14,722 bases of DNA from Capniomyces stellatus (taxonomy: Eukaryota; Kickxellomycota; Harpellomycetes; Harpellales; Legeriomycetaceae), in the NCBI GenBank assembly GCA_001661515.1, contig LUVW01000058.1, positions 1 to 14,722 on the forward strand, written 5' to 3'. Under the pieces are notes generated by a model that was not told the origin of the DNA, ran no database searches, and was given only the letters and a program-made list of their open reading frames with translations. Positions 6,449 through 14,722 of this stretch are shown one piece after another. Position 1 is the first letter of the stretch, and the number at the start of each line of letters is the position of its first letter. The position numbers were made by a program, and so were the translations under genes.

Positions 6449-8968
6449 ATGTCTAGATGGGCAGGACTTTGTAGTAATGCGAGGGGTTTGAATGGGAGGA
6501 GGTTATTGGAGATAAAGCAAGGGAGTGGGAAGGCAGAGGCAATGGGAACAGAAGTGGATCCAAGATTTGTGTTGGCTGAGAATAGGATAAAAGTAAAAAG
6601 TAGAAAGGGGGGGACTTTTGGCTTTGAGGAAAAAATAGAAAAAGGAGTGATTAGCGGCACTATATGGATAAAAGGAGGGCTATGGATAAGACGTTACACT
6701 GTAGATACAAGTATCGGGGAAAAGGTTGGAGGGGGGGTGGAAATAAAAAGGGGAATTGGAGAAGGAGAGGGAGAGGGGGGGGTGTATGGAAGGTTTATGG
6801 AAAGATATAGTAAAGAGGCAAGAGAAAAGAAGGAGAGGGCGGGGGAGAGAGGAGAAAGAGAGGAGACAAGGGATAGGAGGAGTAAGGAAAGGGAGGAGGA
6901 TTTGGAGAAGGTGAGGTATCTGAAGAAAACAAGCCAAAGCGCGTACTGCAGAGCAAAAGAGGTTGGAGGAGAGGATAAGTTTAACAGAGAAGAAGTTAGA
7001 GAGATATTCATGGAGTACAAAGGCAGAGTAAAGAAAGAAAAGAGGTATATGGAGATGGTGGAAGAGTTTGAGTGGATGGAGGGGTATGTAGAGCTGCTGG
7101 AAAGAGAGGGGGGGGAGACGGAAGTAAGGCGGTTTGTTCTGGAGATGGAAGAGGAGAAAGTGAAGATAAGGAGCGTAAAGACGGCGATGTATTTGTGGAA
7201 GAGGGTGGAGGGGGCGACAAAGGAAGCTGTAGTGAGGATGGGGCTGAGTGGAAAAGAAGAAATGGCAGAGTGGGTAAAAGTGCACAAGTATGCAAGGGTG
7301 CTGGCGGGGAGTCTGAGTAGGCAAGGAGTGGAGGAGGCGGGACGATGTCTGGAGATGGTTGAAGGGATGGAAAAGACAGAGATGGTGAGGGACTTTGTGG
7401 GGATGGTGGTTGAGGAAAGCATTCGGGCAGGGAACAGAGGGGTAGTGGAACTGGTGGTATCGAGTAAGAAGACAGGGGAAATGATAAGCAGAGCAGTGGG
7501 GAGGGGAGCGATGGAGGTTCTGGAAGAGGCAGGGGTGGGCAGGGGAGCAAGGAACGCGATGTTGGGATATGTGTTCTACTTGGCAACTAACAGAAAGTAC
7601 CACACGGAAAAGAGAAAAGTAGTTAGGAGGATGTGGGGGATGCTGGAGCGACAGCTGAGGTGGAACCAGATGGCGTGGCTGATGGCTTTTGTGTATAGGA
7701 AAATGGCTTACCGGGACAGAGACATGGTTCTGGAGTGGCTTGGCAGGGCCTTGGGCAGAGTTGGCTCGGGGCAAGTGGGGGCGGAGGTAGGAAATTTCCT
7801 GGAGAGATTTGCGGGGCAGAGTAGGGAGGGACTTGACATGTTGGTAGTTGTAGGGGGGAAAGTTGGGCTGGGCCGGGTAGCCAACGACATCTACAGCGCA
7901 ATGCTCCGGTTCTGTGCAGACAGGCACCGCGACAGAATAGCCGAGCTGACGCATGCAGTGGTGAAGCACAGCTACGGCAACGCAACCAGCAGCAGTGCCA
8001 AAATGGCTGTGCTTCAGATGGTTCTGCGGATCGTTGCAGAGCTGGACACAACTGTTACGGATTCCAACCGTAGCGACGAGTACATCACCCACTTTACTTA
8101 TATTCTAGACACCATTGAGGCCCGGCCGATGCAAGCCGTTCTGCTGGCCGAGTCTGCAAGGCGCGCAAGACGGCTCGACTTGACACTGCAGAAAAAGGCT
8201 CTCTTTGAATGCCGCCTGTCCAACTCGTCTGACCATCCCACCAAAGCCGGACTCTACTACGCCGCAAGCATTCTGCAGAGCACCGACTTGGCCAAGACGT
8301 ACATAACCAACAGGTTTTGTCCTTCCCGTTTTGACTCCAAGCCAATCAAATACACGGGCGCTGTTGTTGGCGTGATGGACTATTTCGCGCGTGACGCGTA
8401 TCCACCAATCATATTTCATCTCTACAAACGCGTCGTCATCTACGCGCTCAACTCTGGAAATCTTGTTTCGCCCTACCTCTTCAATGCGGCCAGCTGCGTT
8501 CTCTTTGACTCTATTGGGTTCAGCCGCGCACTTGACCTCCTGCAAACAAACACCCTTCTGGTTGCCACTGCCAATCTTTCTCACCGCTTCAACTCTCTCT
8601 CCCGCTTTCTACTGCACTGCCCGCCCAATTGCTCACCTGCGTTCAGCTTCACCCTCAACTTCAACTTTTTCAATTCATACATCCAGGCTTTGTCTGCCAA
8701 GCATTGTGCCTTCACCACTGCCAACGAGGCTCTCTTTACCCTACCCTCCCGCTTTGGCTTTGTTCCCGACATTTCTTCCTTCAACATTCTCCTCTCCCAA
8801 ATCATTCCCTTGATTACTTCATCTCGCGATCCCCACCACTCTCTTCTAGTCTTTGTCGTGCTGCATTTCCATAAACATCGACTTCTTGACTTTACCAAGC
8901 TTGATCAAAACGACAAGCATTGTCGCCTAGCCAACTCGATAATAGCTACTCACCAAATCCAATCATAA
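6449..8968 (+). CDS. Large helical protein, possibly PPR-like mitochondrial
   Basis: This is one uninterrupted frame of 839 codons. An in-frame TAA at 6443-6445 lies just upstream, so ATG 6449 is the first possible start. The first ~20 residues have four Arg and no acid, compatible with a mitochondrial presequence. Residues 90-250 are extremely rich in Glu, Arg, Lys and Gly, partly low-complexity. From about 250 on it reads as successive amphipathic helices (AVVRMGLSG, NDIYSAMLRFCADRHR, FSRALDLLQTN), ending with a stretch resembling a pentatricopeptide repeat (FVPDISSFNILLSQ). PPR proteins bind organelle RNA; the match is weak and I do not recognise an orthologue. Base composition switches from G/A-rich to C/T-rich near 7.9 kb. 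Existence as a gene is likely; the family is a guess. Confidence 0.7.
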   Translation: MSRWAGLCSNARGLNGRRLLEIKQGSGKAEAMGTEVDPRFVLAENRIKVKSRKGGTFGFEEKIEKGVISGTIWIKGGLWIRRYTVDTSIGEKVGGGVEIKRGIGEGEGEGGVYGRFMERYSKEAREKKERAGERGEREETRDRRSKEREEDLEKVRYLKKTSQSAYCRAKEVGGEDKFNREEVREIFMEYKGRVKKEKRYMEMVEEFEWMEGYVELLEREGGETEVRRFVLEMEEEKVKIRSVKTAMYLWKRVEGATKEAVVRMGLSGKEEMAEWVKVHKYARVLAGSLSRQGVEEAGRCLEMVEGMEKTEMVRDFVGMVVEESIRAGNRGVVELVVSSKKTGEMISRAVGRGAMEVLEEAGVGRGARNAMLGYVFYLATNRKYHTEKRKVVRRMWGMLERQLRWNQMAWLMAFVYRKMAYRDRDMVLEWLGRALGRVGSGQVGAEVGNFLERFAGQSREGLDMLVVVGGKVGLGRVANDIYSAMLRFCADRHRDRIAELTHAVVKHSYGNATSSSAKMAVLQMVLRIVAELDTTVTDSNRSDEYITHFTYILDTIEARPMQAVLLAESARRARRLDLTLQKKALFECRLSNSSDHPTKAGLYYAASILQSTDLAKTYITNRFCPSRFDSKPIKYTGAVVGVMDYFARDAYPPIIFHLYKRVVIYALNSGNLVSPYLFNAASCVLFDSIGFSRALDLLQTNTLLVATANLSHRFNSLSRFLLHCPPNCSPAFSFTLNFNFFNSYIQALSAKHCAFTTANEALFTLPSRFGFVPDISSFNILLSQIIPLITSSRDPHHSLLVFVVLHFHKHRLLDFTKLDQNDKHCRLANSIIATHQIQS

Positions 8969-9117
8969 AACTTTCTCAAATTTACTTTGCTTATTTTACT
9001 CTGTGTTAGATTATATTCAGACTTTAATTGGCTTTTACAGCTGCAATCATATGTGTATATGTCTGGCTAATATTGCAGCTTTGTTTTTGCTTTGTTTGTT
9101 TTTTTGCCCATCTTGGC

Positions 9118-9123
9118 AATAAA
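9118..9123 (+). terminator. Candidate poly(A) signal of the 839-aa ORF
   Basis: AATAAA within an A run lies 149 nt past the stop codon at 8968. The convergent minus-strand gene ends at 9240, so the two 3' ends face each other across 271 bp. Confidence 0.4.
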
Positions 9124-9239
9124 AAAAAATTCTAAACTTAAATTCTAAATTCAACTGGCCTCAGTGCTGTTGACTACTCTTATATCAAGTAATTCTAGTT
9201 TATAAAAATAAATAAAACCCGCTGTGTTGAAAAAAACTA

Positions 9240-9944
9240 CTAACAACAGCATATAATTGGAAGCCAGAAAATCGACATCAATACAAAGAATATTGGGAAC
9301 AATCTTTGGATGAAATCAACAATGTTGGTTTCTCCCAGACTTTGGGCCTTGGCATATGCGCAGATGGCAATCTCGACTGCTCTCTTGTTATTAGCCAAGT
9401 ACTCGTGGATGGCAATTACGCTTTGAGTAATTGACTCGGTTGATCCTGTGGCTACTGAGTAGGTATCAAATGTGCTCAAGGCCAGATAGTTGGTGAATGA
9501 CCCAGTTTGGGTCAATGCCTTGGTCAAATCTTCTTCGAACCTTTTGCTATTTATGTTGGCATAATAGGTGACAATGTCAACAAATCTGCTTATCATGTGG
9601 CAGTTAGCTGATAGAGCACCATACAACACAGCTCCGAATGTGGCCTTCAAGTTGGTGGAAATTATCACCTTTTTGCACCCATAGGTTTCGCTGACCATTG
9701 ACTCCAAGGCATCGATGGTCTTTGCGAGCTCCTTCAGCTGCTCACTTTTGGGTCTAATTTTCCCATGTGCCTTCATCAACATTGATCTTAAAAGTATGGT
9801 CACGTGTTTTCTGGCAACACGGTCATGATGCAGCCTCTTGAAAACACCAGAAACGAACTTGGCAACGCTCTTCTCATTACCCTTTAAACTCTTAACTGTG
9901 GTTGTAACCATACTCTCAAACCCTTGTTTTCCGGCTTTCACCAT
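9240..9944 (-). CDS. C-terminal part of a secreted, membrane-tailed protein
   Basis: This 234-codon frame has no recognised domain. It is predicted to be mostly helical, with basic and hydrophobic heptad-like stretches. It ends in a hydrophobic tail (about 20 residues, RLFPIFF to IICCC) preceded by small and polar residues (AQSLGETN), as in GPI-anchored or tail-anchored proteins. It has no signal peptide of its own. It lies in exactly the same frame as the signal-peptide ORF immediately upstream (9963-10439), separated only by a TAG and six sense codons. I therefore read it as the second part of that gene, with ATG 9944 probably an internal Met. The alternative is a separate small gene. Confidence 0.6.
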   Translation of the reverse strand: MVKAGKQGFESMVTTTVKSLKGNEKSVAKFVSGVFKRLHHDRVARKHVTILLRSMLMKAHGKIRPKSEQLKELAKTIDALESMVSETYGCKKVIISTNLKATFGAVLYGALSANCHMISRFVDIVTYYANINSKRFEEDLTKALTQTGSFTNYLALSTFDTYSVATGSTESITQSVIAIHEYLANNKRAVEIAICAYAKAQSLGETNIVDFIQRLFPIFFVLMSIFWLPIICCC

Positions 9945-9962
9945 CTCTCTTCCCTCAAAAAT

Positions 9963-10439
9963 CTACCTCTTAACCTCCGCCGGGTTCTTCTTAACCATGT
10001 AGTTCACGGCATTCAAAAACTCTGTAATTATACGTGACCCTTTTTCAAGTCCCTTGATTCCAGCCTGAACGCTTTCACTCAAAAGTACAGGATCGCCTTT
10101 CTTTGTAGCAATGCTCAAGTTTACCAAACTTTTAATTATATCTCCGCAAATAAGTCTGTTTTTACATTTGGTTGATGGTGGCAGTTTTGGCACGTTGATA
10201 TTAGCAAATATCCTGCAGGTACTTTGGTTTGAGTGTGATATTCTACATCTGCATCTTTGAACAGAATCCTCCTCGTCTTCAGTTGCGCCCTCATTGTCTT
10301 GAATCACGTTCAAAGTATCAGAGTCACCATGAGCTCTGGTCTGAACTTCATTTCTATCAGAACTACTGTTGACGTTGGAGAGGTTAGCTGCGCTGGCTAA
10401 TGCCAAAAAGGTTACTGAGATAATAGATACGACTTTCAT
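9963..10439 (-). CDS. N-terminal part of a secreted cysteine-containing protein
   Basis: This 158-codon frame starts at an ATG with context CGCAATGAA, the same as the thiolase start. A clear signal peptide (MKVVSIISVTFLALASA) has a likely cleavage after Ala17. N-glycosylation sequons occur at Asn19, Asn24, Asn71 and Asn107. An acidic stretch (about 48-58) precedes five cysteines at 63, 65, 75, 92 and 98, an odd number, so one may be unpaired or pair elsewhere. A helical region follows (residues 99-158). I recognise no family. The frame ends in TAG at 9963-9965 but stays open for another 240 codons beyond it, ending in a hydrophobic tail. This suggests a cell-surface protein whose gene is interrupted by a nonsense mutation or a very short intron. 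Confidence 0.7.
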   Translation of the reverse strand: MKVVSIISVTFLALASAANLSNVNSSSDRNEVQTRAHGDSDTLNVIQDNEGATEDEEDSVQRCRCRISHSNQSTCRIFANINVPKLPPSTKCKNRLICGDIIKSLVNLSIATKKGDPVLLSESVQAGIKGLEKGSRIITEFLNAVNYMVKKNPAEVKR

Positions 10440-12119
10440 TGCGTTTTGTTTGGTTGCTAAACGTGTTTAAGGAGCTTTTTTGAATACAAATAATCCGTTT
10501 TATCCGGTTGTGATGAGGCTGGCCTGTTTCTTGCTGGTTTTTAGGCTAATGTCTTGAAATAACTCTAGTTTTATCTTCTTTTTATTCTGACTCTAATTCT
10601 GATTACAACTTTACTTGTCAAAGTGTTTTAGAGTGGAAAAAGATGATGATAAATTGGTCAAGTTTAGAGTTGCGGCTTGGTTTAAATAGAATCGCTACCA
10701 TTAAATTGATGACTTTTGTCACTGTTATTTTATGTTTTGTGTATTAAGTATTATTCAAACTAACTAGTATCTTTGGTGTATATTTTTATTGGTTTATTGG
10801 TTTATTGGTTTATTGGTTTTTTTGATCGGCAACAACCATAATTGCTCGTTAGTGTAGTATCGATAAATTGATCTGTTTCACTTTATTTCGACAGTTGTGC
10901 TTATTATGCATAGTCGGTAACAATCAATATGCTATAGTAACAAAAGTTTTTAAATGCAAATGTAACCATGTTAATCTCAATAACAATAAAGTTACTAAAT
11001 GTAGCCATGTTCAATTTATCCTTAGGCCACTTGGTTTTACTAATATACAATTATTTGATTAATGACGATCCTTTATTCTGTGTCAAAATATGTTTATGCA
11101 AACTCGACCCCACTAATAACATCGATTGACTTAGCTGCCACATCAATATAGCAGGTACTAAATACCAATATTGAATAATATATGTAGCTTTTGATAGCTG
11201 GCTGCACTTGGTGAGCTCAATCAATGTTTTGTTTATTAGGCTAAAAGAGTTGTCCCAAATATATTTTGATGTCCAATTCATTTATTTTTTTCATTCTAGA
11301 ACAGACAACTTTACGATAGGAAAATGTCCAATTTGAAGGTCTATAATCAGCTTCACTGGAACTGGATCATAAACCAATAAATATATTGATCAATTTACAA
11401 AAAAAATAATCACACACATTAAGGTGATCATTAGTTTCCTCAATCACCATTATATTAACATTTTTTCATTAAAAAAGTGATAGCTCTAATAGTCTAGCTG
11501 TTTTCTAAACTCTTACCCATTAATGTTATGAATTGTTTTGACTTGGGCTTGAATTTGATTTTTTTTTCAAGTGTCTGATATTCTACCACAAGTCTTTTGC
11601 CGATCAAATTTTACCTTATTTACATTAATTTTTGCAACTTAAATAGATTTGCTAACTTGGTGTTAATATTAAACTAGACATAGTTCCTAAAACATACAGT
11701 TGATGATATCTTAATCCAACCATAGAACACTGCTAAACTCGATTTTCAGAGTCTATCATCAAATACTTTCCAGTTTTTTTTACTTGCTTTGCATCAGTAA
11801 ACGAAAAATAATTTCCGCATCTGAGCACTGTACAGCTTGATTTCAGAAACTAGATAATGCAAAACACCATACATTTTCTTGATTAATATTTGATATGATC
11901 TCGAATGATTCGCCATTTGGAAAACGATAGACCCCTTTAATATCATACTATTAATACTTTGGGTTTAATCGAATATGAAATAAATAATAAACCAAGACAA
12001 TGTTTAGCCGTTTCATTCTATGTAGTTTGTCGGCAACAGAATCAGCACAACACAAAATACAATATTAAACAATACCATAAAACACTATAAAACACTGTGC
12101 TATTTTGATATGTTAAATG
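10440..12119. other. Long intergenic region, no supported gene
   Basis: I see about 1.7 kb of AT-rich DNA without a convincing gene, tRNA or mobile-element end. The first part is the 5' flank of the secreted-protein gene. Two short frames (10868-11062 plus, 11051-11281 minus) look random. An imperfect direct repeat of about 30 bp (10943-10974 and 10988-11015, sharing AAAGTT, AAATG and CCATGTT blocks) accounts for a repeated peptide in the first of them. A 10-bp unit ATAAAACACT is duplicated at 12077-12096, close to the probable 3' end of the LINE. Confidence 0.55.
10785..10816 (-). promoter_or_regulatory. Four tandem CCAATAAA units (CCAAT-box array)
   Basis: On the plus strand the sequence is four perfect copies of TTTATTGG, so the minus strand reads CCAATAAA four times. 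The array lies 346-377 bp upstream of the minus-strand start codon at 10439, in the orientation of that gene. CCAAT is the core bound by the HAP/NF-Y complex in fungi and other eukaryotes. It may be a genuine regulatory array or merely an 8-bp microsatellite. Confidence 0.45.
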
Positions 12120-12125
12120 ACTCTA

Positions 12126-12201
12126 TTAGCCAACAACCCTTCGGTCAATTAGATCGTCCGTACCCGATGGGCATTGGTTCAGGGAGATTGGTACTGCTTT
12201 A
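12126..12201 (-). pseudogene. Possible out-of-frame remnant of the LINE C-terminal zinc knuckle
   Basis: Past the RT frame's stop (12199-12201) a different minus-strand frame stays open to a TAA at 12126-12128. It reads CPSGTDDLID, resembling the Cys/His knuckle and acidic segment that many LINE proteins carry at the C-terminus, but lacks the second Cys and the His. It is probably a decayed end of the same ORF after a frameshift. The resemblance is short. Confidence 0.35.
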
Positions 12202-14022
12202 AGCCTGGACAGGATCGAGTAACGGGGGTTTGTGGATAGCCTCCAAAAACGACGCTGTTGCCCAATACTGACCTATTCTGATTCTTGCTAGGATATCTAG
12301 TCCTTTTTGTGGTCTGGGTAGATCGGTTGTGGCCCCATCCAGTTGCTCCACTGGCCGGCATGTACTTTTTTGATCCACCTTGATATTACTGTTTTTTTTA
12401 TTCCTGGATTGTCTTGCCTGGAGTTTGCGTTTAGTTGCACCTTTACGGCTGTCATCTTTATTAAAGCGTCTTGTCCAGCGTATATAACCACTGGTCCAAG
12501 TGTCTTTCATATGTAGCATCGGCTTTTTTATCAGGTCCTTGATCCATGTCTTGAGATCTGCCCATTTGCGAAATGCTCGTTCTCTCGCTATTGCTGTTCT
12601 TGTATTAAGGTCTACAATTCTCAGCTCCTGTCGTAATCTGACAAGGCTGGTTGATTTTCCTACCCCCATTGCCATTATTGTTGCATTGTCCGAAATTCGC
12701 TGCATTGGTGTACATCTTGCTGTCAACATACCATACAGCTCATCTCCGTACGCCGCTACTGATTGTATTACTGCTGTTATGACTTTAGCTTTAAATTTGG
12801 TTGGGATGTCTCCTCTCTTAAACATGCTATAATTAGCTAGAAACGCCCCGAGTGTTTTTTCTCGTCTGAACTTTAAATTGGCTTTATAGTTCCAATCCTT
12901 GTTCATCATAACACCCAAGTATGGGTATTCATCTACCACTGGTACTGGTTTGCCATTCAATTTATATTGCTCAAACAGTGTTTCTCCCACTGCCATGATG
13001 CCGCTCTTTGAATTGTTGATTTTCATGTGCCATTTTTTACACCATATATCCAGTTTTCTCAGTGCAAACTTTATCTTATTCTCATCTTCTGCAAGGATTA
13101 CAGTATCGTCCGCAAACAGCAGTCCACGTACTCTTTTTCCAAGTCGTGGTACTGTAACTCCTGACATTCTTTTAAATATGTCGCTTATGTAGATGTCAAA
13201 AAGCAGAGGTGAGATGGGACATCCTTGCCTTAATCTACATTTGTACTTGCTTATCTCTGACAATTGATTGTCTACTCGAACTGTCATTTTTGGATTAAGA
13301 TATAATCCTTTGATGACATCAAGTAGTTTTCCTCCAATCTTGTTGTCTTGTAGTTTCTTCATTAACAGGTCATGTGGAACCCTGTCGTAGGCTTTTTCGA
13401 AATCAACAAAGCAGACGTAAGTTGGTTTCCGTTTCATTTTTCTTCGTTTGACTATTTCAAATAAGGCTGTAGCTTGACCAATGCTTTCTTCCTGCATCCT
13501 GAAGCCAGCATGCTCCTTACAAAAAATATCGTGTTGTAAATCTATTTGATTTATTTTGACTACAGCCACTTTAGCTATCAACTTGGTTATTGTGGGTATG
13601 AGCGAAATTCCCTTGTAGTTGTTAGGATCTCTGTTGTCTCCTTTTTTAAATATTGGTACTACTATGCTAGTGTTGCATTTATCAGTGAGAATACATTCTC
13701 TCCATGCACTTTTCACTAGTTTAAATATTGACTTTGCCAGATGAAAAGTTGGAACATCTTCTTCTTGGACTAACTTCCATAGCTCACTTGGAAGCATATC
13801 CATTCCCGGAGATTTATTCCTTGGCGTCTGTTGCAATGCAATGACTATTTCCATCCAGGTTGGCTCCATGTCGCATTCAGGATAATACGACTCTGGTTTT
13901 GATTGATTGTTCAGTATATTGTCTCTAACCGGTGTTGTTATGGCTAGATTATTAAAGTGATCAGCCCAAATTTTGAGCCTTTGTTGGTCATCTGTAACTA
14001 CTTGGCCCTCTGAGTCCAACAC
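12199..14022 (-). pseudogene. LINE reverse transcriptase, core intact
   Basis: This minus-strand frame of about 607 codons holds the whole RT domain. In order: the KSPGMDMLPSELWK segment, VVPIFKKGD, NNYKGISLIP, HAGFR, VDFEKAYDRV (13378-13407, first catalytic Asp at 13402-13404), RQGCPISPLLFDIYI, and FADD (13105-13116, the other two catalytic Asp). The thumb and a Lys/Arg-rich C-terminal region follow, ending LLDPVQA. The enzyme copies element RNA at a nicked chromosomal target. There is no natural start codon: the frame's upstream limit lies at the 17-bp duplication and the beginning of the protein is in other frames. It is a fragment of one original ORF, not an independent gene. Confidence 0.93.
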
Positions 14023-14369
14023 GCTTCCTGGTCCAACACGCTTCCTGGTCCAAGTTGATTCCTTGTCTCACTCCTGAGGCTCTTCAACTTCCTCCATACC
14101 ATGCGTGAGTTTTTGTTCAGTTCTAGTTCACAAAATGATTTAATAAATTTCTCATAATTTTTCTTACGGTGTTTTGCTACCAGATTTGCAGCTTCCTGTT
14201 TTAACTTTTTAAACTTATTCATCAGAAGATCCCTTTCGGTTTCATCTTCGGCTTTTGTCAGTGCCTGGAAAGTTTCCCTACGGCGTTTAAGCGCCTTTCT
14301 TGTTTTTCTTTCCAGTATGGTTTTTTTCCCCAGCAATTTCTTCTTCTTGTTTTTCTTTATAGACTCCAA
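13998..14369 (-). pseudogene. LINE linker region, shifted frame
   Basis: This minus-strand frame of 123 codons is rich in Lys, Arg and Glu (for example TRKALKRRRETFQAL, LMNKFKKLKQEAANLV, RMVWRKLKSLR). It corresponds to the helical, basic linker between endonuclease and RT in LINE proteins. It ends shortly after crossing the 17-bp tandem duplication, whose second copy throws it out of the RT frame. Confidence 0.8.
14014..14047. repeat. 17-bp tandem duplication inside the LINE
   Basis: GTCCAACACGCTTCCTG occurs twice head to tail at 14014-14030 and 14031-14047, followed by a 6-base partial match. Seventeen is not a multiple of three, and the reading frames on its two sides differ by exactly the shift it would cause. 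This makes it the direct cause of the break between linker and RT frames. Confidence 0.93.
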
Positions 14370-14722
14370 GGTCCTCTAAAGTTTTCTGTGTTGATTCCAC
14401 TATTATTTGAACAAGCTCATCCGTTGAGCCCTCCAAATCAGCCAACAGTGCAAATCTATTGTTGTTTTTTATTTCTTCTCCCTTTTCCTCCATTTTTATG
14501 ATACTAACTTTTCGGTTTACAACCGCTGTTAATCTAGTCGCTTCGGTCTTTATCAGCGACACTACGGGGAAATGGTCACTAAGATCTGCATTGGTTAATG
14601 TTCCTGCCTCTATAGGATATCCTGTTTGCGGTGTATAAAAGATATGATCCAGCATCCTCCCCATTTTCTGACCATCCAGCCTGGAACCTGATGGGTTGTT
14701 GGTATGGACTTTTATCAATCCA
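14287..14722 (-). pseudogene. LINE endonuclease C-terminus and linker start, runs off window
   Basis: This minus-strand frame is open to the window edge. It carries DHIFYTPQTG and the conserved SDHFPVVSL block (14572-14580 encodes Ser-Asp-His), the last catalytic motif of AP-type endonucleases, which nick the genomic target. A Glu/Lys-rich stretch follows and the frame ends at a stop at 14287-14289. It overlaps the next fragment by about 80 bp in another frame. The switch probably lies in the G4A7 run near 14321-14331. Confidence 0.85.

Larger units (their letters stand above)
12120..14722 (-). mobile_element. Damaged non-LTR retrotransposon (LINE), 5' end beyond window
   Basis: Read on the minus strand from the window edge, this shows the end of an AP-type endonuclease (Ser-Asp-His motif, 14572-14580), a basic linker, a full reverse transcriptase core and a degraded C-terminus. 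That order is diagnostic of APE-type LINEs (L1/Tad/Jockey group); I cannot name the clade. There are no LTRs, protease or integrase. The coding frame changes near 14.29-14.37 kb, again at a 17-bp duplication near 14.03 kb, and possibly once more near 12.2 kb. The element is therefore a dead copy, but the intact 600-codon RT frame suggests recent insertion. The 3' boundary is uncertain; no poly(A) tail is visible. Confidence 0.93.

Noticed and set aside
6680..8092. 470-codon minus-strand ORF, and shorter antisense ORFs of 242 and 192 codons, opposite the 839-aa gene
   Set aside because: The plus strand is so purine-rich here that its complement contains almost no stop triplets, so long antisense frames open automatically. 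Their Pro/Ser/Leu/His-rich translations have no domain structure and mirror base composition.
9896..9995. 100-nt intron (donor GTTAAG, acceptor CACAG) that would remove the TAG in the secreted-protein gene
   Set aside because: The length and acceptor look good, but the splice is out of frame: the downstream part meets a TAA after three codons, so it does not rescue the gene.
10868..11281. Two short ORFs in the long intergenic region (plus and minus)
   Set aside because: They show no domain or signal and have AT-driven composition. The repeated peptide in the plus-strand one comes from an imperfect 30-bp direct repeat.
1..14722. tRNA or rRNA genes
   Set aside because: A visual search for GGTTCGAATCC-type B boxes on both strands found only GTTCGA within the simple repeat near 6125-6150. 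A tRNAscan-SE or Infernal run would be decisive.

Overview
The window looks like nuclear DNA of an AT-rich eukaryote with small introns, most likely an early-diverging (zygomycete- or chytrid-grade) fungus. The grounds are two clearly recognisable eukaryotic housekeeping genes interrupted by GT-AG introns of about 95-136 nt, AATAAA signals behind the genes, many short tandem repeats, and a non-LTR retrotransposon. The phylum is inferred, not shown.

Layout. 1-2064 has no convincing gene: AT-rich low-complexity DNA, a 9-bp minisatellite (521-669), a diffuse 9-bp repeat (about 1103-1205) and 18 copies of CACAA (1451-1540). 2065-3324 (+) is a two-exon cytosolic-type acetyl-CoA acetyltransferase (thiolase, ERG10 type) with a complete active site. 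3793-5887 (+) is a five-exon CWC27 homologue, the spliceosomal cyclophilin, reconstructed here across four introns; its first coding exon is only 35 nt. 6449-8968 (+) is an intact 839-codon ORF for a helical protein of uncertain family (possibly PPR-like and mitochondrial) with an abrupt reversal of strand composition in mid-gene. 9240-10439 (-) is an unrecognised gene for a secreted protein: signal peptide, Cys-containing head, helical body and hydrophobic C-terminal tail. It is interrupted by one in-frame TAG or by a very short intron. 10440-12120 holds no gene I can support, only a 4-copy CCAATAAA array. About 12120 to the window end (-) is a damaged LINE: the C-terminal edge of its endonuclease, a linker and a complete-looking reverse transcriptase core, broken by at least two frameshifts, one of them caused by a 17-bp tandem duplication.

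The three plus-strand genes are co-oriented but functionally unrelated: acetyl-CoA condensation at the start of the mevalonate pathway, pre-mRNA splicing, and possibly organelle RNA work. Nothing suggests an operon or a biosynthetic cluster. I did not find a clear new multi-gene system. The parts most worth a second look are the interrupted secreted-protein gene, the mid-gene skew switch, and a splice site in CWC27 where intron retention would give a cyclophilin-only protein.
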